A program made the position numbers and the translations under genes. The notes under the pieces were generated by a model. It made no database searches. It saw nothing but the letters and a program-made list of their open reading frames with translations, and was not told the DNA's origin. Source: Dicyema japonicum (Eukaryota > Dicyemida > Rhombozoa > Dicyemidae). From it: a stretch of 53,971 nucleotides of DNA. Positions 1-9,736 of the stretch are shown piece by piece (position 1 is the first letter of the stretch; each line of letters opens with the position of its first letter). The stretch spans positions 51,350 through 105,320 of the forward strand of contig RDEW01000094.1 of the NCBI GenBank assembly GCA_011109175.1. The letters are read 5' to 3'.

Positions 1-1613
1 TTTTCTATATATTGATTCAATTTCTTGAAAATAATCCGTTCCATAATCTTCGATGTAGAACAGATAAGGCTTATAGGCCTATAACTAAGAGGATCTTTCC
101 TCGACTTTCCAGGTTTAGGGATCATCTTTACAATTGAGTGCTTCCATAGTGAAGGGGAATGTCCGAGCTTGAAACTTGCGTTATACATCTTTTGTAGAAC
201 AGATAGAAATTCATCGGATCCTTCTTTAAACATAGTCATCGGAATGCTATCAAATCCAGGAGCCTTGTTTTTGCACTCCCGTATAGCAGTCTTGACTTCT
301 GCCAAGGTGATTTCCTCTACCATACTATTCAGATCGTCTATGGAGTAATCCATAGAGCTAGATATATCTTCTGAGAATTTTTCAGATATAATACTGACTG
401 GGTCTACTCCCTGTATGTTTTCTAATTGTTTCCTGAATACTGACGGTACTCTGTCCAGGGGAATTGTTCTTCCATCTTGATCCGCCAGTACAATGTTCTT
501 TGCTCTCAAATTTTTGTTGGTCAGTCTGGAGTACAATTTCCAGAAGCAAGGATTCTTCCGGTGCACTTTCGAGGCTGCTTTCCTAACTTGGTTTTCGGAA
601 TACAACTTCCAGGCTCTTTGTATAACTTTTTGGATAGCATCGATATTATTTTTCAAAGTTATCCTGTCCCACATGTCCACACATCGTCTGTGTTTCGTCT
701 TCAGAGTATTCCTCTCGCGAATAAGACCCCGAATAGAGGGAGGGCAGGACTGATTCGTTTTCGGAAGGATTTTTGAGTAAATCTTCTTTGCATATAATCG
801 CAGATACATCGTAATAGTATTGGATAAATCTTGGTTGAAAGAATCCAACTCATTATGTGTAGAAAAGGAATAATTAATCTTCATTAACATACTCTTCGAT
901 AAATAATGACGATAATGTTCCCAGTCTACCGACGAGGTATCATAATACAGAAAAATGTCTTCAATAATATCCGGTTCCAGATTTATAGTCATCTCCATAG
1001 GGATATGGTCACTCCCTATATCCCAGAGTAACCTTGGCCTGTTTACATGGTCTAGTAGTTGTGGAGATACTAAGGCCAATCCCAGCATATCACCCCCATA
1101 GCATGAGAAATGGTTAGGTTCTTCGGACGTTAAGACTTCGACTCCAATTTCCCCGACCAAATCTGCCAGTAGTTGACCGTCCCTGTTGTTTCCATAACAT
1201 CCATAAGTCCTGTTTTTGGCGTTCAGATCTCCCACCAGGATCGACATTGGGTTTCTTTCGAAGAACTCGACAATTTTCACAGAGGACCGGGCCAAGTCCT
1301 TAGAATATAGCCCTCCCACGGTTATCCACGTTCCACCACATTGCACGTCGACAGACACGAATTCCGAATCGTCGGCCGATACAATGCAGTCGTTTCGAGT
1401 TTGCAATAGTTTATGAAAGAAGATTGAGGTTCCTGTTCCAGCAACTGCTCCATCTTTCCATGGAATGTCCACTGAGTCATATCCTTCCAGAATATAATGC
1501 CTTCCTTCTCGAATCTTCGTCTCGTTGACTACCAAGACATCTGCCTTGGCAGTCCTCATAAGTAGTGCTAGTTCATCATGCCTTTTCACCAAGGAGCGGG
1601 CATTCACCAGCAC
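1..1613 (-). CDS. Jockey-like ORF2 (APE endonuclease plus start of reverse transcriptase), copy A, partial
   Basis: Counterpart of the 555-residue ORF2 of copy B with no length change, so it is probably open to the window edge. The N-terminal part is an APE-type endonuclease that nicks target DNA. Copy B shows NETK near residue 32, GDLNAKN in the middle and the IGSDH histidine motif near residue 205. It is followed by a long linker and then RT finger motifs (KAPGFDSIP, YRPISL). The window begins just before the GFRPGRS region, so motif A and the YADD active site are not included. No ATG is obvious at the 5' end; the first codon is taken by homology with copy B. Confidence 0.75.
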   Translation of the reverse strand, partial: MLVNARSLVKRHDELALLMRTAKADVLVVNETKIREGRHYILEGYDSVDIPWKDGAVAGTGTSIFFHKLLQTRNDCIVSADDSEFVSVDVQCGGTWITVGGLYSKDLARSSVKIVEFFERNPMSILVGDLNAKNRTYGCYGNNRDGQLLADLVGEIGVEVLTSEEPNHFSCYGGDMLGLALVSPQLLDHVNRPRLLWDIGSDHIPMEMTINLEPDIIEDIFLYYDTSSVDWEHYRHYLSKSMLMKINYSFSTHNELDSFNQDLSNTITMYLRLYAKKIYSKILPKTNQSCPPSIRGLIRERNTLKTKHRRCVDMWDRITLKNNIDAIQKVIQRAWKLYSENQVRKAASKVHRKNPCFWKLYSRLTNKNLRAKNIVLADQDGRTIPLDRVPSVFRKQLENIQGVDPVSIISEKFSEDISSSMDYSIDDLNSMVEEITLAEVKTAIRECKNKAPGFDSIPMTMFKEGSDEFLSVLQKMYNASFKLGHSPSLWKHSIVKMIPKPGKSRKDPLSYRPISLICSTSKIMERIIFKKLNQYIE

Positions 1614-1630
1614 TAACTTTAGGATTCTTT

Positions 1631-2626
1631 TCAGATTTCTTTTTGGTGGCCCGGGCTCTCCATGGCCAGGTCCACCATTTCCCGTAAATCCACTCCCAAA
1701 GTAACACTAAGTTCTCTCAATCTTGTAATAATTTCATATAGTTCTTCTTTGATTCTTCCTGGTATTTTTCCTCTGGTTTGCCATGCCGATTTCTTTGGTA
1801 GATTAGCTGAAGACGGCTTGTTAACACTTGGACCAACAATTCTTTTTCGTGGTAGTGTCTCCACCTTGTCGTCTATGTCGTTCATAGGTTTCACATCTGC
1901 TTTTTGGATTTGGGGAATGAGCTTTCGCCTGGCCTCCACAAGCACAGGGCATCCTTCATACCTCGCATCGTGTTTGGCAGACCCACAATTGATGCATTTC
2001 CGTTCAGAATCCATATTTATAGTACATTTGGAGATATCGTGTTCTCCCGCGCAACGTAGACATCTTTGCTTTCCTGTGCACTGGTATGAGAAGTGACCTA
2101 TCTGCTGACATTTATAACAGATCGGCGGTCCTCTTCTCTTCCATTCGCAGGATATTTTGTTCACTCCAATGTAGAAACCACAACGTATTAACGATGTGGC
2201 TTCCGGTCTACTCTTAATCGTGGCCATCGCCATTGGCATGGGCCGCGATCCTTTGGACATTCGGGTCACTTTCGTAGTTGAAGGAGCCATTTCCTGTAGG
2301 TAGTCCAAGAGGTCGTCCTCCCTCACCCAGAACGGAAGGTTCCTCAGGACAATCTCAGATGGTTTGGCTGAGATTGCCCTAAAGTGGTGGTTGTCCAGAC
2401 CAAAGGGACAGGTCTCATTTATGGCCTCCATGTAGGTGGCCATGTGTGAGTTGTCTCGGAAGTCCAGACGGAAGGAGCCCGATCCTCTGTGGCTCATCCT
2501 CATGCATCCGTATTGGTCATAGAGGTATAGTGTGTTCGCAATCCTTATTGCACTGGTGGCGGAATTCACTGTTATCAGCACGGACAAGTTTTCTGTGGGA
2601 TTTGGTTCGTTTGATGGTTTATTCAT
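1631..2626 (-). pseudogene. Jockey-like ORF1 (Gag-like nucleic-acid-binding protein), copy A, N-terminus missing
   Basis: An open frame of 331 residues from an internal methionine, matching copy B ORF1 from its residue 55 onward. The middle is RRM-like (IVLRNLPFWV). Three CCHC zinc knuckles follow: CYKCQQIGHFSYQC, CLRCAGEHDISKC and CINCGSAKHDARYEGC. These proteins bind element RNA and form the RNP needed for transposition. The true start codon is lost through the 5' truncation at about 2639, so the product would lack the basic N-terminus. Its stop overlaps the beginning of ORF2 in a different frame. Confidence 0.8.
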
Positions 2627-2639
2627 AACTGAAGAGTCG

Positions 2640-2884
2640 AAAGTTACTAATATAGTCTGATCGATTCTTAAATAATGAAAAAAGTAAAATGAATATATCT
2701 TTTAAAGTTACTTTAAAAAAGACAAATAATAAGTGAGATAAACACAATATAATTTAAATAAATATGGTTTTTAATAATATAAATTTTAAAGACACAATAT
2801 TTTGCCATAAAGCATCTTTAACTATGATTAATTTAAATTTATAAAAAATTTTAAATCTAAATTAATGAATGCTGTAAATAATTT
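2640..2884. repeat. Fragment 1 of a TIR-type repeat (target of three nested insertions)
   Basis: Matches the inside of the TIR element at 42309-43734. The run after TCTTAAATAATG at 2668-2740 matches about 42510-42590, and 2836-2882 matches about 43548-43600. The homologous sequence resumes at 5976-6034 and again at 8802-8880, after the R2-like and CR1-like elements. No coding potential is visible. AT-rich. Confidence 0.7.
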
Positions 2885-2932
2885 TTTTTTTTTTTTTTTA
2901 AACAAAAATTTATTAACAATAAAATATTATTA

Positions 2933-5310
2933 TTAACTATGGGGGAGAGCGGCTGCTGACATCACGGAGTAAGCGTTTCCGCGAATAACTGCGATACCAA
3001 TTCTTTGCCTCAGCCAGACCGCTTCCCGCACGTCTTTCTTGCGGTGGGCCAATTTTCCCCCGATTTCCTTTAGGAAAGAGGCTGTAATACTTCCAGCCGC
3101 ACCAGACGTCTCGATTGCTACCGGTACAAAACGGTAGCGGTCTCCAATTTCGCCATATTTTTTAATCTTGATTTTTCGGCCAGATCGGCTGCTGATCCAG
3201 CAGACTGCGCCGAGCTGAGCATCATCGAGTTCGAGAAAGAATCCACAACAGTGCAGTCCCATACGAGCGATTTTCCCTCAGTGAACGGAAAGATAGTTAA
3301 CCCATCCGGTCTTTTCCCATCTCCGCGGTCCAATCCCACAGGTTCCAATACTGCCGGGAAGCCTGCCGCTTCAAGAGCTCGCAAGACAATGTTGTTCATA
3401 GCAGCATGGCGGGGTGCTCTGCCCGCACTCCTTTTGCACGAGAGCGGGTGCAGCCCTTTGGCATCGACGATCCCTCCACAGCGACATTGGTGTTCGACGC
3501 AAACATCAGCTCCCAGGCGTTGTGCGATTCCAATCCGAATACAGTCATCGTCCAATAGGGTCCCCAGGGAGGAAGACGGGAGTGCATCCAGCCACGCTCC
3601 GCTCCCATGGTTGGCGGCGGACACGAGGCATGCAAGACGATGCTGGTTGGCCTCAGACTTTAGCACGTCGAAGATATTCTTGGAGTAAATATCATCCCAG
3701 TCACGTTGCCTCGAAGGATCGTTCGGCATATCCAAACCAGTTTCACACCATTCGCAACGAGCTTCGTCGAAGACTTTTTCCCAAGAGAGTCCGGTTGTAA
3801 TACGTAGGATTTCTTGGACCAAAAGGCTTCCACTTGAGAGCGATGACACATATGCTGGATAGGCGATCTCCAGCGCCGACCTGAGACCCGTTCCTCCGAG
3901 GCGTGTAGGAAGCTTGCATTGGTTCCAACTCGGCGCATCAAACTGGATGTTTAGAAGTAATTCAGCTGATTTTCTCAATGTCCTATCCAGTGACAGGAGG
4001 ATGTCACGATGTTTGAAGCAGGGAGAACATCGGAGAGCATATAGGAGTTTGGGCAAGCCGATGCTATTCTTCAAAAGGAAGAACGCTGTATGACCATCGA
4101 GTAAGGAAAGTTTCTCCGTGACTCTGGAGAGTTCATCCTCTTTTGTTTGTAGATGGCTCCGCAGTTCCTTTTCGTCAAGTGGGCACCCAAGAAAGTATGT
4201 CCGCTCCCTGGGTACGACAGTAATTCCAGGTAATACCGAGTTGAAAGACTCGACCACGTTGATGAAATCACTCTCCGAGTATGTGATATTTATTAGCTCC
4301 GATTTCTTTATGTTTATCTCAAGTCCGAGGTTTCGTAGTGCTGGCACGGCATGTGACAGAACGTCGTGTACTTTTCTCCACGGCCCTCCAATTGTGGCGT
4401 CATCGAGATACCAAAGGTTAAGTTGTGTGTTTATAGAGCGGACAATTTCATCGATGGCCAGAGCGAAGAGTAGTGGACCAAGTGGGTCTCCTTGTTGAAC
4501 TCCGGTCTCCGAACAGATAATCTTGTCCCCGAAAACCAGTGAAGAATTTGATCCGTAAGCGAGGAAGACAAGTGGAATAAGTTCCGGGGCTCGTTTGCTT
4601 GTAGTTTCGAAAATTTGATCCCTCCTCAATGAATTGAAGGCATTGCAGATGTCCAGCTTGACCCCAATGTGTGGGTTTTGTTCGTCATTCTGTCCAAAAA
4701 ACACCTCGCAGCATGCACTGCCGCCTCGCATCCGTTCCTTACACCAACTCCCAGTTGGAGGGGGAAAATTCTTCAGATATTCTCGGAGAGACAATGCTGC
4801 ATGCAATTTTCGCTGTCAATCTTCTGAAATAGTTGCCGACTGCGATGGGGCGGACCCCACCTTCAGGTTTTTTGAAGGCCAATAAATGTGCACTGAAAAG
4901 GAGCTCCCTTGCGTGGGGAGGAATATCTCCGTTCAAAATACGCATAACCAGTTTTGTAATTGATTTGACAAGGTTGCAGCCAGCTTCTGCAGTAGCCTCC
5001 GCCGTAAGATCTTTGATGTGACCAGGCCGCAAGCCATCGATGCCTCCACTGCTACTCGCCGCAAAGGACGAAATGCCGCGTCGCACTTCGCCTTCGGTGA
5101 CGGTCATCCTTGACAAATTTCCCGGAAGCACGAATGGGCGGTAATCCTCCGGAGCACATGGATGTTTATGTCTAAGTAGTTCTAGCACCTCAGGTGTCGC
5201 AGCCATAACAGTTTTCGCTGGCGACGACGCGCAACGCCGCTCGGACGTCGCCTTCGAATAGTTTGCGGTTCACTCTCTCTTTAAGTTTTTCCGGGCCATT
5301 CAAATAAACA
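2933..5310 (-). pseudogene. Reverse transcriptase plus restriction-like endonuclease of R2-like element 1, frameshifted
   Basis: Three overlapping frames together give one protein. Frame 1 (about 5310-4739) holds the RT N-terminus with GGIDGLRPGH and EGGVRPIAVG. Frame 2 (4806-3118) holds motif A (DICNAFNSL), motif B (GVQQGDPLGPLLF) and the active site WYLDDATIGG. It continues into a CRCGG...H...C zinc knuckle and a nuclease motif built from GKRPDG and VWDCTVVD. Frame 3 (3262-2933) ends with the conserved tail FVPVAIETSGAAG and RGNAYSV. The YLDD active site and RPDG...WD motif indicate an RLE-type rather than APE-type element. Frameshifts near 4745 and 3150 make it a pseudogene. Confidence 0.85.
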
Positions 5311-5950
5311 GAGGATTGGAATCAGAATGTCTTGATTTCTTGACTTCCGTCTTGGTGAGAGAATGCACATAGAAAACCTGGATGTTCTTCTTCATTTTTG
5401 AGGAAAGGGAGTTTCCAAGTGTCGTGCTTTCCTCTGTATTCCGTTGATCTCCCTTTGAGTCGATAAATGGAATTCCAAGGGCCATCGGAGCAAAACTGAG
5501 GAGTTTTAGCCAGGCCTCCAGGTCGTCGGACGTGAGAGCATTGTCAATTGCAGAGGCCAGACATGTAGCCGCGGGGATCCGGACGGGTCTTGGGATCCTG
5601 ATTGGGATCTTCCTGGCTTTCCTTAGATCCGACAAGAAGAGCAAGAGGTTGTCCATATTATTGAAGTCTAGAGGCTCGTTTGGTTCAACGTGCTCGTTTG
5701 GAATGGTCCTCTGGGTTTTCCAACCAGTTCCCATGCAGACACTGCAGTTCCAAAGGCAGAGCGAGCACGCAGCCCGCTGAGACATCTTTATGCATCCAAG
5801 GTGGAAAAAGTCACGGCAAGACGAGCAGAAAAGTCCATATTTGCGTGCATTGGCAAAACCGCATGTAGAGCATGTAGTGTCCAGTCTCTCGGGTGTAATG
5901 TGTGTTGATCCATTGTATGAACGACGCTCCATGATGATACAATTATTCAC
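5300..5950 (-). pseudogene. PHD-finger N-terminal part of R2-like element 1
   Basis: An open frame of 216 residues. Residues 28-75 carry a Cys4-His-Cys3 pattern (CSTCGFANARKYGLFCSSC, then HLGC, then C..C and CSVC) typical of PHD fingers, which usually read chromatin marks. The segment after it (RIPRPVRIPAATCLASAI and ALGIP) is the conserved pre-RT linker, also present in element 2. It was probably fused to the RT frame and is now separated by a frameshift near 5310. The start could be the first methionine or the later one in MERRSYNG. Confidence 0.7.
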
Positions 5951-5975
5951 AACAAGACCACACGTTTTATTTCCT

Positions 5976-6034
5976 TTTAATTTCTTACTTAGCTAACTAA
6001 TATATTTTTGCGGTTTTACGTCGCAACGGCGTAT
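5976..6034. repeat. Fragment 2 of the TIR-type repeat
   Basis: Matches 43609-43660, including the shared string TTAGCTAACTAATATATTTTTG. It lies between the 5' end of the R2-like element and the 5' end of the CR1-like element. Its last ten bases, AACGGCGTAT, are the target duplication of the CR1-like insertion. Confidence 0.7.
6025..6034. repeat. Target-site duplication, left copy (AACGGCGTAT)
   Basis: Identical to 8802-8811 on the other side of the CR1-like element. This fixes the element boundaries at 6035 and 8801. Confidence 0.85.
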
Positions 6035-6065
6035 GAATAACTAAATTTTTTTTTCTCGTGGCGTC

Positions 6066-8740
6066 ATGTGGTTCACCTTTTGTGGTGGCGCTCAGTGTAA
6101 TAATACACCAAAAAGAACCATTTGCTCTTCCCCATCCAGACTCTTTATGCCTGGATGGTATGCCTCAACTGGAAACTCGAGATGTTGTTTGTTCCCCTGG
6201 ATTCTATTGCTTTCTGGAGATATTGAACAAAACCCTGGACCAAAACCCCTTGTTATTATGCAACTCAATGCTAACGGAATAAAAACAAAGATTCTGGAGT
6301 TACGATCTTTATTAACGAAGCACAAGATTGACATCTGCCTTATCCAGGAGTCAAAACTTTCTACAAACAGTTCAACCCCACTTTTTCCTGGATACATCTC
6401 TATCAGAAAAGACCGCATTGGACGTGGTAGCGGCTTACTCACAATTATCAGAAACGGTCTATCTTCCACGATGTAAGCTTGCATGTGGATGATTTAATTT
6501 TACACGACAAGACCGCGGAACAAATTTCTATTGATCTTATTAATGGGTCAGAACATCTAATTCTAATCAACATTTACATTCCACCGCCGGGATCCTGTCC
6601 TAATAACTATGTTCCGAAGCTCGACAAACTACAAGAAATTCGAAATGTGTTACTATGTGGGGATTTCAATGACAAACATCCGCATTGGCTTAGTACTCAG
6701 TCGGCAGACAAGAGGGGGAGTCTCTCGAAAAAATGGTGATTCTAATCACCCGAATATGTTCACAAGGACACTTATCCGAAGAAATGACAACCCAACCTTC
6801 CCCGACATATCCATTGCTTCCCCTAGGAATGCCCTGAGCCGATTCAATAACTCGCTTAGAATTAAAGCAACCTTCAAGGTCTACAAGAAAGCTGACTGGT
6901 CGAATTTCAAGCTCTTCATTGACAATAAACTAAAACACTTTGATCCCACCTCATTTTGCTCCATCGACAAAGCAGTGGACCATCTAAACCATGTAATCCT
7001 TCAAGCCGAAAAGTTGTTTTTACCACGTGCAGTTTACAAATCCTACAAGCCTACTTTGGACTTTGAGACTCGTCTCCTCATCAAACAAAGAAACTCCCTG
7101 AAGATGAATCATCTGCAAACCTCATCTGATTTGCAAAATATAAAATGCTTAAATCAGAGAATTACAAAGCTCATCAGAGAAAAGAAAGATAGGGCGTGGA
7201 AGCGCCTATTATCATCTATTGGACATATGAAATCCACGAGTCTTTTATGGAAAACTATTCGTCAAATCAAGCTAAACTTATCAGATGAATCAGAATATTT
7301 TTCTGCTCAAATACTGTGCAAGCTAAGAGATCTTTTACGTGTGGACCTGACGGCATTCCGGTAATTTTGTTAAAACACCTTGGTAATGCTGCAATCAATT
7401 CGATTACGTCAATTTTTAATTTGTCTTCTAACATGAACGTCATCCCATGCAAATGGAAGAATTCACTTATAATACCATCCTTAAACCAGGAAAACCGAGA
7501 ACCTCACCTTCTTCCTTCCGTCCAATTTCATTAACGTGCGCATTATCGCGCCTAATGGAGAAACTCGTACTGTGGAAAATTAAACCCCATTTGCCCGACT
7601 GCCACTTTCAACATGGTTTAAAATGTGAGCGTTCAACTACGACACATTTGACTTCACTGTCTCAATTTATATCAGAAGGGTTTCAACGTACCGAAACGCA
7701 ATCTACGGACAATAATGGTTTTCCTGGATATCCAGAAGGCGTTCGATTCTGTCTCGAGAATATTTACTCACGAAGATGGTTTTTGACACCACCATTCAGT
7801 CCGATTTGAAAAGATGGATAGCCAATTTTCTCTCCGGAAGAAGAGGACGTGTCTGTATAGGCCACGCAAGATCGAGGTCCCGTCTCGTACCAAATGGCGT
7901 CCCTCAAGGATCGCCCCTCTCTCCGGCATTATTCAACTTGTTCCTCAACAATTTACCCTGCCCTGGAGGACTAGATTCAATGCTTCTCACTTATGCTGAC
8001 GATTTAATCATCGCTAGCAGGAACAAATACGTGGGTACAGCAAAATCAGAGCTTCAATCACATATTGACGGCCTGAAAGCCTGGTTGAAGTTGAATCGTC
8101 TCTCCGTATCCAGGGATAAATCAACTTTTACAATCTTCACCACGGACAGAAAAGAAAAACATACACTGGACTTGAACATTTTTGGAGACTCCTTACCACT
8201 ACAGATTCGTCCAACTATCGTGGGAGTGACATTTGACCCTTTGATGACATTTTCTCAACATGTGAAGAACGTTATGACAAAGGGTCTCAGGAAACTTAAT
8301 ATAATCAAACCGCTCTTGAAGTCCAAACCCTCACAGGAATGCGCCCTCGTCGCGTTCAATCAACTCCTAAAACCGACGATTGAGTACGCTTGTGCCTCAT
8401 GGGCCTATGGAGCTTCGATATCAAATTCACTCAAGATCAATACCCTAATTGGAAAACTAGCACGTCAAACGAATCTACCCCCCGATCTTTTCCCTCCAAT
8501 GCTTGACCACGCCGCAATCAAAAATAATGGCTCCGGCTTCATCTGTCTGTGTGGCCAAGAAACAAGTCGTATCATCGATTCAAGGCTAAAGGCTTCAAAT
8601 ACACGAAATTTGGGGAAAACTTTACTCCTCTTCAAACCCTAATGAAAGATGATCGTCGTCTATTCAGGAAAGCCGTGGGTACTCTGGAGGAACACAGGAA
8701 AAACTTCTCGATCCTGTTGAGGCGTACCGGGATCACTTAA
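6066..8740 (+). pseudogene. APE endonuclease/reverse transcriptase polyprotein of element 3, frameshifted
   Basis: Begins with a ~45-residue leader and a 2A-like motif. The endonuclease follows (MQLNANGIKTKI, LIQESKL, then CGDFNDKHPHW in another frame). RT motifs are spread over three frames: RPISLTCALSRLMEKLV near 7530, a motif A remnant (LDIQKAFDSVS) near 7725, motif B (NGVPQGSPLSPALFNLF) near 7900 and the active site YADD near 7995. The last frames end with LLRRTGIT at 8740. The intact 288-residue frame 7776-8642 holds the palm and thumb. At least five frame changes show it is not functional here. The family clade (CR1, Jockey or ingi-like) is not certain. Confidence 0.8.
6204..6242 (+). 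other. 2A-like ribosome-skipping peptide motif
   Basis: Residues 47-59 of the frame starting at 6066 read LLLSGDIEQNPGP. This fits the 2A consensus D-(V/I)-E-x-N-P-G-P exactly, with a hydrophobic leucine stretch before it as in active 2A peptides. In such sequences the ribosome fails to form the final Gly-Pro bond and releases the upstream peptide, then continues. It sits right before the endonuclease, as described for some CR1-like, L2-like and trypanosome ingi/L1Tc elements. It would cut off a 58-residue leader. Activity is inferred from sequence only. Confidence 0.8.
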
Positions 8741-8801
8741 TTAGTTGGATTACTCCTTCTTTCTTGGTGTTCCCTTTTCGGGGTTATTAAATAAAATAAA
8801 T

Positions 8802-8880
8802 AACGGCGTATTAACGGCAATATCAATTTTGACGGATCGTTCTAAACCTGAAATCGTAGTCAACCGGTCACAATAAATAT
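8802..8880. repeat. Fragment 3 of the TIR-type repeat (terminal inverted repeat end)
   Basis: The first ten bases repeat AACGGCGTAT. The rest matches the right terminal inverted repeat of the intact element at 43676-43735, including GTCAACCGGTCACAATAAAT. It completes the split copy begun at 2640. Confidence 0.75.
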
Positions 8881-8889
8881 TATAAAAAT

Positions 8890-9110
8890 CGAAATTATTC
8901 ATTAAAACCCCTATCTTGACCCTAACTCAACCATTTCCTCACCCCTAATTTAACCAATTATATAATAACCCTAACCATTTACTAATCCAAATCATAACCT
9001 AATCCTAACCATTTCCTAACCCTACCCTACCTTAACTATAATTCTATCTATTAAGCTCTATCAACATAGGAGTTTAACCACATTTTATAGTTATTTAACC
9101 TTACAGATCA
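8890..9110. repeat. Degenerate CCTAAC-rich (telomere-like) tract
   Basis: Repeated variants of CCTAACC and ACCCTAA occur about every 10-20 bases (for example around 8928, 8962, 9008 and 9018), with hexamers close to CCCTAA. They are too irregular to be a working telomere. They could be an old interstitial telomeric insertion or a decayed microsatellite. No gene is seen here. Confidence 0.5.
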
Positions 9111-9730
9111 AGGGTTACCTTATTTTTGAATTATGAAAAAAGTAAACACACATGATGACTAAATTACAAAACAGAGAGGCGTAAAAATTTTAACTCGAGA
9201 TTATTTTAATTTGTGATATCAACACATCTTTTTCGCATTCACAATTCTTCACTTTTATATACCCTTTTACTTCCATGAAATAGATAAGAAGGGATTTTCT
9301 TAGTGGAAGAATGAAAGCTTTTATCATAATTATACACTAAGTCCAAACATGAAATCCATTTTTTATTTTGTTGTATGAAATGTTTTTTTGTAACCAACGA
9401 GTCAACGTTTGGTTACAACGTTCTACTTGGCCTGGGATTGAGGATGCCTTGGACGACTAAACTTTTGTTTAGAATCTTCCAACAAGAAAAAATTGCCTTT
9501 CTTAATAAACCGAAATTTTTGCATTCGTGTAAAATTATGGTTGATGATCTTGCATTGTAGATATGAAACAATATCATTGTACTCTTGGCGAGTCTTGATC
9601 ATTCTTTAATATGCATTTTTCTAACACGGATAATTCGATTTATGAATAAATAGTGAATTAATTGGACGAACGGCTCCCCAAGTTTAAATTGATAAGGATC
9701 TTTATTTAACAAACAATAAAAAAGTTAATA
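9111..9730. other. Unassigned AT-rich stretch
   Basis: I see no convincing gene, motif or repeat match. A 61-codon frame at 9375-9560 has no recognisable features and is most likely chance. Confidence 0.5.
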
Positions 9731-9736
9731 TATTTA

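Larger units (their letters stand above)
1..2639 (-). mobile_element. Jockey-like non-LTR retrotransposon, copy A, 5'-truncated
   Basis: The segment matches copy B (13779-16417) at a constant coordinate offset of 13778 wherever I checked: the start, the ORF1/ORF2 junction and the 5' end. No net insertion or deletion separates the copies over 2.6 kb, and only scattered substitutions differ. The element reads right to left (ORF1, then ORF2) and runs off the window start inside the RT domain, so its 3' end is not seen. Its 5' end stops inside ORF1 at about 2639, where the sequence changes abruptly to a different repeat. This is the classic 5' truncation of target-primed reverse transcription. 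The near identity to copy B implies recent mobility. Confidence 0.9.
2885..5975 (-). mobile_element. R2-like non-LTR retrotransposon with PHD finger and restriction-like endonuclease (element 1)
   Basis: Reads right to left and ends in a poly(A) tail, visible as an uninterrupted T run at about 2883-2900. Order in the protein: PHD-type zinc finger, conserved linker, RT, CCHC knuckle, PD-(D/E)XK nuclease, C-terminal domain. It lies between two pieces of the TIR repeat, so it is an insertion into that repeat. At least three frameshifts (about 5310, 4745 and 3150) show it is dead. An exact clade is not assignable by eye; R2, NeSL and related RLE-type lineages are candidates. Confidence 0.8.
6035..8801 (+). 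mobile_element. CR1/ingi-like APE-type non-LTR retrotransposon with 2A-like peptide (element 3)
   Basis: About 2.77 kb, flanked by a 10-bp target duplication, with a short A-rich tail (ATTAAATAAAATAAAT) at the 3' end. It encodes one long protein, APE endonuclease then RT, now broken by several frameshifts and an apparent internal deletion around 6700-6780. Near-full length plus an intact target duplication implies a fairly recent insertion into an older repeat. Related fragments lie at 23.44, 23.69 and 41.02 kb and inside both arms of the inverted duplication. Confidence 0.85.

Noticed and set aside
477-776. Open frames of 99 and 86 codons on the plus strand, repeated at 14255-14554
   Set aside because: They lie antisense to the Jockey-like ORF2 and are repeated only because the element is present twice.
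3251-3688. Plus-strand frames of 145 and 128 codons
   Set aside because: Antisense to the RT/endonuclease frame of R2-like element 1, which has clear motifs.
6058-6282. Separate 74-codon gene overlapping the 2A region
   Set aside because: Shifted frame of the retrotransposon leader. The frame from 6066 carries the 2A motif and the endonuclease start.
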